NCBI GenBank assembly: GCA_017534535.1
Contig: JAFXVZ010000044.1
Coordinates: forward strand, 62,001 to 126,000
Reading direction: 5' to 3'
Origin: Bacteroidaceae bacterium
GTDB taxonomy: Bacteria > Bacteroidota > Bacteroidia > Bacteroidales > Bacteroidaceae
DNA length: 64,000 nucleotides
The notes beneath the pieces were generated by a model, which was not told the origin of the DNA, searched no databases, and saw only the letters and a list, made by a program, of their open reading frames with translations. The position numbers and the translations under genes were made by a program. This document shows, one piece after another, positions 1 through 6,369 of the stretch. How positions within the stretch are numbered: position 1 is the stretch's first letter; each line of letters opens with the position of its first letter.

Positions 1-1446
1 ATCTTCATCAATAAAGTCTATAACGGCAGCTATTTCACCCGCAACGATGAAGTAGTGCTTTATGCCAATGCCAACCTGCCCAATGGTAGTACCCTTGACC
101 AGATGAACACCCTTATTCAGCGTATGGAAGTGTTCCTCAGTGACTTCAAGGAAATCAAACAGTTCCAGACCACCATCTACAATGCCAACCGTGCCAATAT
201 CAGTATCTATTTCAAGGATGAATATGCTCATACTGGCTTCCCTTATCAGCTCAAGAGCCGCATGACTACCCAAGCCCTGCAGTTGGGTGGGGGAAGCTGG
301 AGCATCTATGGTTTGGCAGACCAAGGTTTCAGTAATGATGTGCGAGAAACGGCTGGTTCTTATCGCATCCGCATGTATGGCTATAATTACGATGAGCTAT
401 ATGAATGGGCAGAGAAATTGAAAGCTAAGCTCTTAGAGCATCGTCGCATTCAGGAAGTGGCGATTACCAGCGAGTTCAGTTTCTGGAAAGACGATTATCA
501 GGAGTATTATATCAACCTCGATAGAGAAAGGATGATGAATGCAGGCATAACGCCTTCCGGCCTTTTCTCCACACTCCGTCCTGTCTTTGGTCGTGATATG
601 TCAGTGGGCTCAGTATCTACCCCTGATGGCATAGAGCGTATCAAGCTCACTTCCCTGCAATCAAAGGAGTATGATATCTGGATGCTTATTAATGGCCAAT
701 GGTCAATGGCCAATGGTCAATCTTCAAATGAATTTCAAAAGTCCAAATTATCCGACTTTGCATCTATAGAGAAAGGCCAACAGCCCCAGCGCGTGGTCAA
801 GGAAAACCAGCAATACCGTCTCTGCCTGCAATATGAATATGTGGGAGCTGCTGAGATGGGCAAGCGGGTACAGGAACGGGAATTGGAGGCATTCATACCA
901 CAACTGCCTATGGGATATACGGCAGAAGGTATTGATTACTATAGTAGTTGGACAAAGAAAGACAATCGCCAGTATTTGTTGTTATTAGTGGTAATAGCCA
1001 TCATCTTCTTTATCACTGGCATACTTTTCAACTCCTGGAAGCAACCCTTAGCCATCATCTTCGTTATTCCAGTGAGCTATATCGGAGTTTTTCTGACATT
1101 CTATTGGTTCCATCTCAACTTCGACCAAGGAGGCTTCGCTTCTTTTGTCTTACTTTGTGGTATCACCGTCAATGCCAGCATCTACATCATTAATGAGTAT
1201 AACAACATCCGCAAGCGATATCCTCATCTCTCATCTGCCCGTACCTACGTCAAGGCGTGGAATGCCAAGGTCATCCCTATCTTCCTGACAGTCATCAGTA
1301 CAATTCTGGGCTTTATTCCATTTATGGTAGGTACATCTAAAGAAGCCTTTTGGTTCCCATTGGCAGCTGGTACCATCGGAGGTCTGCTCATGTCCGTCAT
1401 CGCCATCTTCTGTTTCCTCCCAGCATTTGTGGTAAAGAGGAAATGA
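1..1446 (+). CDS. RND-family efflux transporter permease, C-terminal part (5' end outside window)
   Basis: This is the C-terminal part of a resistance-nodulation-division pump, an inner-membrane proton-driven exporter that works with a periplasmic adaptor and an outer-membrane channel. The frame is open from base 1, so the start lies upstream. The visible part contains a porter-domain stretch, then five C-terminal membrane segments (for example QYLLLLVVIAIIFFITGILF and the segment ending IFCFLPAFVV), ending in VKRK as AcrB-like proteins often do. No partner genes are visible; an adaptor and outer-membrane factor would be expected upstream. A 14-bp perfect tandem duplication at 693-720 adds a Gln/Asn-rich stretch inside the porter domain, which is unusual. 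Substrate cannot be told from sequence. Confidence 0.85.
   Translation: MFINKVYNGSYFTRNDEVVLYANANLPNGSTLDQMNTLIQRMEVFLSDFKEIKQFQTTIYNANRANISIYFKDEYAHTGFPYQLKSRMTTQALQLGGGSWSIYGLADQGFSNDVRETAGSYRIRMYGYNYDELYEWAEKLKAKLLEHRRIQEVAITSEFSFWKDDYQEYYINLDRERMMNAGITPSGLFSTLRPVFGRDMSVGSVSTPDGIERIKLTSLQSKEYDIWMLINGQWSMANGQSSNEFQKSKLSDFASIEKGQQPQRVVKENQQYRLCLQYEYVGAAEMGKRVQERELEAFIPQLPMGYTAEGIDYYSSWTKKDNRQYLLLLVVIAIIFFITGILFNSWKQPLAIIFVIPVSYIGVFLTFYWFHLNFDQGGFASFVLLCGITVNASIYIINEYNNIRKRYPHLSSARTYVKAWNAKVIPIFLTVISTILGFIPFMVGTSKEAFWFPLAAGTIGGLLMSVIAIFCFLPAFVVKRK
693..720 (+). repeat. 14-bp perfect tandem duplication inside the RND gene
   Basis: TGGCCAATGGTCAA occurs twice back to back. The two copies total 28 bp, and the reading frame stays open through them, giving NGQWSMANGQ. 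Similar AATGGT/GGTTAA-rich micro-repeats occur near the 3' end of the HAD gene at about 23580. Confidence 0.85.
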
Positions 1447-1513
1447 TTTCTCTACGCATCACTCACACCGCTTGTTTGCAATGTCAGTACTGCTTGAGAC
1501 GCCTCTAGGGAAG

Positions 1514-1608
1514 CAACAAAAAACAAATCTTCTTCCGCTAAATCGAAATAGATTATATATATCAATGGCTGTCATGGCGGAAGAAGCGGTAGAAGAACGA
1601 TGTTTTTG
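1514..1608. repeat. Imperfect inverted repeat around an AT-rich loop
   Basis: The core arms CTTCTTCCGC (1529-1538) and GCGGAAGAAG (1577-1586) are perfect complements. An overlapping longer imperfect pairing joins 1514-1540 with 1585-1608. The loop holds TATATATA. It lies 70 bases after the RND stop codon and could be a terminator or a decayed mobile-element end; neither is proven. Confidence 0.5.
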
Positions 1609-1666
1609 GTGAATTATATGCTTAAAACAAGTGATAATGACCTCCTAATTATGCAATGCTTACGGT

Positions 1667-1839
1667 GGTCTTACACCTATTACCTACTGGTCTGATGGCG
1701 TATGCCCATTGGTCGGAAATCATAAGCTCGCTTGTCTGATGGTATAAGACCGAGAGTCCGTTGGTGTCTAACCGGCAGTCCGTTGGTGTCTGACCAATAG
1801 TCAGTACACGTCTGACTGGCAGTCTGATACTATTAGACT
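1667..1839. repeat. Array 1: eight degenerate near-palindromes in exact 22-bp register
   Basis: Eight 19-bp units start at 1667, 1689, 1711, 1733, 1755, 1777, 1799 and 1821, each followed by a 3-bp linker. Examples are AGTCCGTTGGTGTCTAACC, AGTCCGTTGGTGTCTGACC and AGTCTGATACTATTAGACT. Most begin (A/G)GTC and end ACC or ACT. The last unit is a palindrome about its central C with one mismatch per arm. The array fills the 1447-2070 gap between the convergent RND and lipoprotein genes. No open reading frame of note covers it. Confidence 0.85.
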
Positions 1840-1860
1840 CGGGCAGACTCAACTAATGTT

Positions 1861-2013
1861 GAATATCAGCTAATTACATAGTGTTACTCGCAAAGCAGTG
1901 GAGTTACATTGATTCGTAGCAACGATAAAGCTCGTACTTTTTCACTAAATATTGTTTTAGTTGCATAGTTACATTATGCATGTTAATCGCCTGATACTTA
2001 TTGACTCTCATTA
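1861..2013. other. AT-rich intergenic remainder, no gene seen
   Basis: This is the rest of the 624-bp gap between the RND and lipoprotein genes. I see no convincing coding region, RNA gene or promoter here. The gap as a whole holds the inverted repeat at 1514-1608, the 22-bp array at 1667-1839 and the hairpin at 2014-2040. Confidence 0.6.
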
Positions 2014-2040
2014 AGTGTAGCTTCTCTCAGAAGTTACACT
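2014..2040. terminator. Hairpin downstream of the lipoprotein gene
   Basis: Arms AGTGTAGCTTCT and AGAAGTTACACT form a 12-bp stem with one G-T pair and a CTC loop. It stands 30 bases after the stop of the minus-strand lipoprotein gene. The T tract is weak on both sides, so it is a terminator or mRNA-stabilising hairpin candidate. Confidence 0.5.
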
Positions 2041-2070
2041 GCTTTTGCCAGATGCAAAACGAGTCATTGT

Positions 2071-2409
2071 TTACTTCTTCTCACCTAACTGTTTCTTAGC
2101 AGCATCTGCAGCATCGTCGATAGCTTGCTTAGCAGCATCTACGGCTGCATTAGAAACCTCAGTTGCTTTATCCTTAGCAGCTTTCTCCAGCTCCTTGCCT
2201 GCTTGCTTGGCGGCATCCTTTACTGATTCAATACCCTCAGCAGCTTTATTGGCAGCATCCTCAGCAGCCTTTGTAGCTACTTTGTTCAGAGAGTCCTTGA
2301 CAGTCTGCACCTTCTTAGTTGGTTCTTCACTCTTTGCATTATTACCACCTCCACATGCTGTGAAAGTCACAGCTATGAAAGCTGCTACAAAAAACATAAT
2401 CTTTTTCAT
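2071..2409 (-). CDS. Small Ala/Lys-rich lipoprotein with amphipathic helical repeats
   Basis: A 112-residue protein with a signal peptide and a lipobox ending FTAC, so the mature protein starts at a lipidated cysteine near residue 19. The body is one long run of Ala, Lys, Glu and Asp with recurring KDAAKQAGKE-like blocks about 11 residues apart, as in LEA-like or apolipoprotein-like amphipathic helices. No catalytic residues are seen. It is transcribed alone, divergently from mtaB, and ends in a hairpin. Proteins of this kind may line or stabilise the envelope, but the function is unknown and this is inference. Confidence 0.75.
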   Translation of the reverse strand: MKKIMFFVAAFIAVTFTACGGGNNAKSEEPTKKVQTVKDSLNKVATKAAEDAANKAAEGIESVKDAAKQAGKELEKAAKDKATEVSNAAVDAAKQAIDDAADAAKKQLGEKK

Positions 2410-2451
2410 TTTTCTTTTGCTTTAAAACTAGATTGTCAATTAAAAACGGTG

Positions 2452-2459
2452 CAAAGGTA
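2452..2459 (-). promoter_or_regulatory. -7 element of the lipoprotein gene
   Basis: TACCTTTG on the minus strand matches the Bacteroidota TAnnTTTG element, 42 bases upstream of the lipoprotein start. No clear -33 element is seen. Confidence 0.6.
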
Positions 2460-2502
2460 AATAGAAATGCAATACGTTGTTCTCAAAAATACTTTTTTTT
2501 CG

Positions 2503-2510
2503 TACCTTTG
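2503..2510 (+). promoter_or_regulatory. -7 element of the mtaB operon
   Basis: TACCTTTG matches TAnnTTTG and lies 19 bases before the mtaB start, diverging from the lipoprotein promoter about 45 bp away. Confidence 0.65.
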
Positions 2511-2529
2511 CAGCGTATAAAAAAGAAAT

Positions 2530-3849
2530 ATGACAGACAACCAAATATTTCAGGATAAGAAGGCAGTTTATTATACCTTAGGCTGTAAACTTAACTTCTC
2601 TGAAACCGCTACCATAAACAAGCAGTTGCAGGAGGTGGGTATCCGTGATGCACGTAGAGGTGAACAGGCAGATGTGTGCATAGTCAACACTTGCTCCGTC
2701 ACTGAGGTAGCAGACCGCAAATGTCGTCAGGCTATTCATCGACTCCACAAGCAACATCCCAATGCCTTTATGGTCGTGATGGGGTGTTATGCCCAACTGA
2801 AGCCTGAGACGGTAGCATCTATCCCAGGGGTAGATGTAGTTTTAGGTGCTGAACAGAAGAAAGACCTCCTGAAATACCTGGGCAATCTTACTAAGAAAGT
2901 TGATGGTGGTGAGTCGTTTACGTCTAAGCTGAAGGATATCTGCTCTTTCGCTCCCTCCTGCTCAAGAGGCAATCGCACACGCTATTTTCTGAAGGTTCAA
3001 GATGGCTGCAACTATTTCTGTACCTATTGCACCATTCCTTTTGCCAGAGGGCGAAGTCGTAATGGCTCAATAGCCTCTTTGGTGGATGATGCCCAAAAAG
3101 CTGCTTCTGAGGGAGGCAAGGAAATTGTTATCACTGGAGTTAACATAGGTGATTTTGGTCAGACTACAGGTGAGAGTTTCCTGGATTTGATTAAAGCCCT
3201 AGACGAAGTGGAAGGTATTGAGCGTTATCGCATTTCATCATTAGAGCCTGACTTACTCACGGATGAAATCATCGACTTTGTGGCTCATTCCCGTCACTTC
3301 ATGCCTCACTTCCATATCCCCTTGCAATCAGGATGTGATGAGGTACTCAAACTGATGAAGCGTCATTACGATAGGGCTTTGTTTGCTCATAAGATTGAGC
3401 AAATCAAACAGTTGATGCCTCATGCTTTCATAGGCGTGGATGTAATGGTGGGCACACGAGGTGAAACGGGAGAATACTTCGAGGATTCTTATGAATTCAT
3501 CAAGAGCCTCGATGTTACCCAACTTCATGTGTTCAGCTATTCAGAAAGACCAGGTACCAAAGCCCTTCAAATACCTTATGTGGTGTCCCCTCAGGTAAAG
3601 CATGAGCGAAGCCAGCGTCTGCTCGACCTCTCTGATGAGAAGACCCGTGCCTTTTATCAAAACTTTGCGGGGCAAGTGATGCCTGTTTTGCTGGAGAAGT
3701 CAAAGTCAGGTCAACCCATGCATGGTTTTACACCTAATTATATACGCGTGGAAGTGGAAAACCACCCGGAACTTGACAATCACATAGTCCCGATTCGTTT
3801 GGGTGAAATGAATGAGGCTGGTGATGCCTTGAAAGGAGGGTGGGTATGA
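2530..3849 (+). CDS. mtaB: tRNA (N6-threonylcarbamoyladenosine(37)-C2)-methylthiotransferase MtaB
   Basis: Radical-SAM methylthiotransferase that converts t6A to ms2t6A at position 37 of ANN-decoding tRNAs, using two iron-sulfur clusters. The 439-residue protein has the N-terminal UPF0004 domain (YYTLGCKLNFSE; cysteines in NTCSV and MGCYAQ), then the radical-SAM CxxxCxxC motif CNYFCTYC near residue 160, and a C-terminal TRAM-like region. Length fits the family. It is the first gene of a three-gene unit; its stop overlaps the acyltransferase start (ATGA). The overlap suggests translational coupling, although the later genes belong to envelope metabolism. Confidence 0.93.
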   Translation: MTDNQIFQDKKAVYYTLGCKLNFSETATINKQLQEVGIRDARRGEQADVCIVNTCSVTEVADRKCRQAIHRLHKQHPNAFMVVMGCYAQLKPETVASIPGVDVVLGAEQKKDLLKYLGNLTKKVDGGESFTSKLKDICSFAPSCSRGNRTRYFLKVQDGCNYFCTYCTIPFARGRSRNGSIASLVDDAQKAASEGGKEIVITGVNIGDFGQTTGESFLDLIKALDEVEGIERYRISSLEPDLLTDEIIDFVAHSRHFMPHFHIPLQSGCDEVLKLMKRHYDRALFAHKIEQIKQLMPHAFIGVDVMVGTRGETGEYFEDSYEFIKSLDVTQLHVFSYSERPGTKALQIPYVVSPQVKHERSQRLLDLSDEKTRAFYQNFAGQVMPVLLEKSKSGQPMHGFTPNYIRVEVENHPELDNHIVPIRLGEMNEAGDALKGGWV

Positions 3850-4727
3850 AGAGATTGAGCTACTGGTTTACCTATATTGGCATGCATTTGTTGGCTTTGT
3901 TACCATTCAGCGTGCTTTATCTAATATCTGATTGTCTGTATGTGCTTCTACGTCATGTGGTTGGCTATCGGAAGAAGGTAGTCCGTACCAATTTACGTAA
4001 CTCTTTCCCAGAGAAAACGAAAGATGAGTTGAAGGAGATTGAACGAGAGTTTTACCATTATCTTTGTGACTACTTGGTTGAAGAGGTCAAAATGGCTCGT
4101 CTTTCTCCAGAAGAGATTAAGCGTCGGATGTGCTATGACAATTTTGAGGAGTTCAGTGATAGAGCAAAGCGAGGCCAAAACATAGCCTTGCTGATACCCC
4201 ATTATGGCAATTTCGAGTGGCTTATCAACATTAAGTTACTGGTGCCGCAAGAATATCCTATCCTGCACATATACAAACCATTGCATAACCCTTATATGGA
4301 TGGGATGTTGCAACAGATAAGGGCTCAATATGGAGGCGTAAACGTGGCGAAGCATGCTACTGTTAGAACACTTGTCAAGATGCACAAAGAATACAATGGC
4401 TTTGGAGTAGGCTTCATCACAGACCAGAGTCCTAATAAGACAGAGGCGAAATATTGGACTACCTTCCTACATCAAGACACTGTCTTCATGGATGGTGCTG
4501 AGAAACTCGCCAAGATGCTGGATATGAGTGTGCTGTATGCTGATATCACTCGCATTAGGCGAGGCTACGGCAAAGTGCATTTCGAAGTGATAACTGACTC
4601 CGCTAACGAAACGAAGGATGGTGAGATTACAGAGGCTTTTGCTCGAATGTTGGAGCAAACCATCCGACGTGAACCTCCTTATTGGTTCTGGAGTCATAAA
4701 AGGTGGAAGATTAAGAGGGATGTCTAA
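3846..4727 (+). CDS. Lysophospholipid/lipid A acyltransferase (LpxL/HtrB family)
   Basis: Predicted inner-membrane acyltransferase that adds a secondary acyl chain to a lipid A precursor or a related lipid. The 293-residue protein has an N-terminal hydrophobic segment (YIGMHLLALLPFSVLYLI), the catalytic HX4E motif HYGNFE near residue 117, and a late DQSPN block typical of the family. I chose the ATG at 3846 because it overlaps the mtaB stop by four bases (ATGA); a GTG at 3840 is an alternative. Its end overlaps the next gene by eight bases, so mtaB, this gene and the glycosyltransferase are probably co-translated. Lipid A is the usual substrate, but an ornithine-lipid role cannot be excluded. 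Confidence 0.82.
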   Translation: MKRLSYWFTYIGMHLLALLPFSVLYLISDCLYVLLRHVVGYRKKVVRTNLRNSFPEKTKDELKEIEREFYHYLCDYLVEEVKMARLSPEEIKRRMCYDNFEEFSDRAKRGQNIALLIPHYGNFEWLINIKLLVPQEYPILHIYKPLHNPYMDGMLQQIRAQYGGVNVAKHATVRTLVKMHKEYNGFGVGFITDQSPNKTEAKYWTTFLHQDTVFMDGAEKLAKMLDMSVLYADITRIRRGYGKVHFEVITDSANETKDGEITEAFARMLEQTIRREPPYWFWSHKRWKIKRDV

Positions 4728-5733
4728 AGTAGCTATTGTCATATTAACTTGGAACGGTGTTGAGATGCTCCGTACGTTCTTGCCTTCAGTGCTTCAGTAC
4801 AGTGAGGACGAGGCTGATATCTATGTGGCAGATAATGGCTCAGAGGATGATACCCTGCAAGTGCTGGCTTCTGATTTTCCATCTGTAAGAACCATCCAAA
4901 TGGAGAAAAACTATGGCTTTGCCGAGGGCTATAATCGTGCGCTTCAGCAAGTTGAAGCAGAATATGTAGTGCTACTCAATTCTGATGTCGAGGTTACTGA
5001 CCATTGGCTTACTCCTTTGATTGGTTTCATGGATGCCCATCCAGAGGTAGCAGCTTGCCAACCCAAGCTTCGTAGTTGTCGAAACAAGAATCTTTTCGAA
5101 TATGCAGGTGCCTCAGGTGGGTTCATTGACCTTTATGGCTATCCCTTCTGTAGAGGCCGCCTCTTCAATACCATTGAAGAAGATAAGAGCCAATATGATT
5201 ACCCACAGCAAGTGTTCTGGGCCACAGGTGCTTGCCTCTTCATCCGTTTGCAAGACTATCGTGAAGCAGGTGGTTTGGATGGTCGTTTCTTTGCCCATAT
5301 GGAGGAAATCGACCTATGTTGGAGGCTGAATGCACGAGGTCGAGAGGTGTGGTGCATTCCCCAAAGTATGGTCTATCACGTAGGAGCTGCTACCTTGAAG
5401 CGAGAGAATCCTCGAAAGACTTTCCTCAACTTCCGCAATAACCTCTTGATGCTATACAAGAATCTGCCCGACAACGAGTTGCATCATGTGATGTGGACAC
5501 GATACTTCCTTGATTACTTGGCATCCTTTACTTTCTTCTTGAAAGGTCAGTTCCCCAATGCGAAAGCTGTCTTTCAGGCTCGTAAGGCCTACCAGCAGAT
5601 GCGCCCTGATTTCTTTATTGACAGGAATAAGAATATGTTGGCAAGTGTTTCAAAGCCTGCTCTATGTCGATACCCCAAAAGCATTCTCTGGGCTTACTAT
5701 GCTCAATTCAAGCACAAGTTCTCTGCCCTGTAG
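4720..5733 (+). CDS. Family 2 glycosyltransferase (rhamnosyltransferase-like)
   Basis: A 337-residue GT-A fold glycosyltransferase, likely acting in the cytoplasm on a cell-surface glycan or lipid-linked sugar. It opens VAIVILTWNG, with the nucleotide-binding YVADNGSEDDT and the DxD-like LLNSDVEV near residue 85; the acceptor-region motif EIDLCWRLNARG follows near residue 195. These are features of the WbbL-type rhamnosyltransferase group. I chose ATG 4720 because the conserved fold begins right there; a longer frame to 4618 would run inside the acyltransferase. Donor and acceptor are not determinable. The acyltransferase neighbour points to lipid A, O-antigen or capsule work. Confidence 0.85.
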   Translation: MSKVAIVILTWNGVEMLRTFLPSVLQYSEDEADIYVADNGSEDDTLQVLASDFPSVRTIQMEKNYGFAEGYNRALQQVEAEYVVLLNSDVEVTDHWLTPLIGFMDAHPEVAACQPKLRSCRNKNLFEYAGASGGFIDLYGYPFCRGRLFNTIEEDKSQYDYPQQVFWATGACLFIRLQDYREAGGLDGRFFAHMEEIDLCWRLNARGREVWCIPQSMVYHVGAATLKRENPRKTFLNFRNNLLMLYKNLPDNELHHVMWTRYFLDYLASFTFFLKGQFPNAKAVFQARKAYQQMRPDFFIDRNKNMLASVSKPALCRYPKSILWAYYAQFKHKFSAL

Positions 5734-5802
5734 TGCATATTTTATTGGGTAGGGTTATGCATAAATATATGTATATACAACGCATTTTTTTATGCTCAAA
5801 TC

Positions 5803-5881
5803 TTGCTTCAAGCAAACGGCTCGATTACTTCAAGTAAAAGGGCTGATTAGTCCAAGTAAACCCACCTTTTGCTTCAAGTAA
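5803..5881. repeat. Array 2: four near-palindromes in exact 22-bp register
   Basis: The 13-bp cores TTGCTTCAAGCAA, TTACTTCAAGTAA, TTAGTCCAAGTAA and TTGCTTCAAGTAA are centred at 5809, 5831, 5853 and 5875, each 22 bp from the next. The first two are perfect palindromes about the central C. The array lies between the convergent glycosyltransferase and folB genes and is preceded by an AT-rich stretch (5759-5795). The same family recurs at 30758-30864. Confidence 0.88.
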
Positions 5882-6004
5882 ATGAAAGCATCTTCAAAAT
5901 CTCCTTTTTACATTCCATTTTATGAATACATATACAAAAATGATAACTCTGAATGAGGTATATGAACAGAGCACAGCAAACTTTTGCTATGTGCAAGCAG
6001 TTGT

Positions 6005-6364
6005 TCACGGTAGTACCAAATGGATGGCTGAAGAGTGGATTTGAGAGCCTGGGATAGGGGGATTGAGCTTCTCCAAAAGGATTTCTACAGATTGTATTTG
6101 AGGGAAGTCTTTGAGGAGGTGGTGTGCAATGCGACCTGCTACGTGCTCAATGAGTTTGGAGGGTTGTTGCATCTCTGCCTTGACTACCTGATAGACCTCG
6201 GTGTAGTTTATGGTATCTGCCACATTGTCTGTTTGCATCACCTGACTAATGTCAACTGATAGGGTGAGGTTGACAACATATTCATTGCCCACCACGGCTT
6301 CTTGGGGAAGAAGTCCGTGGTAAGCAAGGAAATGCATGTCTTTCAAGATGATTTCGCTTTTCAT
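6005..6364 (-). CDS. folB: Dihydroneopterin aldolase
   Basis: Converts 7,8-dihydroneopterin to 6-hydroxymethyl-dihydropterin and glycolaldehyde in tetrahydrofolate synthesis. The 119-residue length is normal for FolB. It shows the N-terminal block LKDMHFLAYHGLLPQE with the substrate-binding glutamate, INYTEVYQVV with the tyrosine, and the C-terminal catalytic lysine in LLEKLNPPIPG. It starts six bases after the stop of malQ on the same strand, so it is probably read with it. No functional link to starch metabolism is known. Confidence 0.93.
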   Translation of the reverse strand: MKSEIILKDMHFLAYHGLLPQEAVVGNEYVVNLTLSVDISQVMQTDNVADTINYTEVYQVVKAEMQQPSKLIEHVAGRIAHHLLKDFPQIQSVEILLEKLNPPIPGSQIHSSAIHLVLP

Positions 6365-6369
6365 AAGCT

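Noticed and set aside
1667-1839. CRISPR array
   Set aside because: The units are degenerate, only 19 bp with 3-bp linkers, and there are no unique spacers or cas genes in the window.
4618-4719. 34-residue N-terminal extension of the glycosyltransferase
   Set aside because: It lies entirely within the acyltransferase coding region; the GT2 fold begins at ATG 4720.
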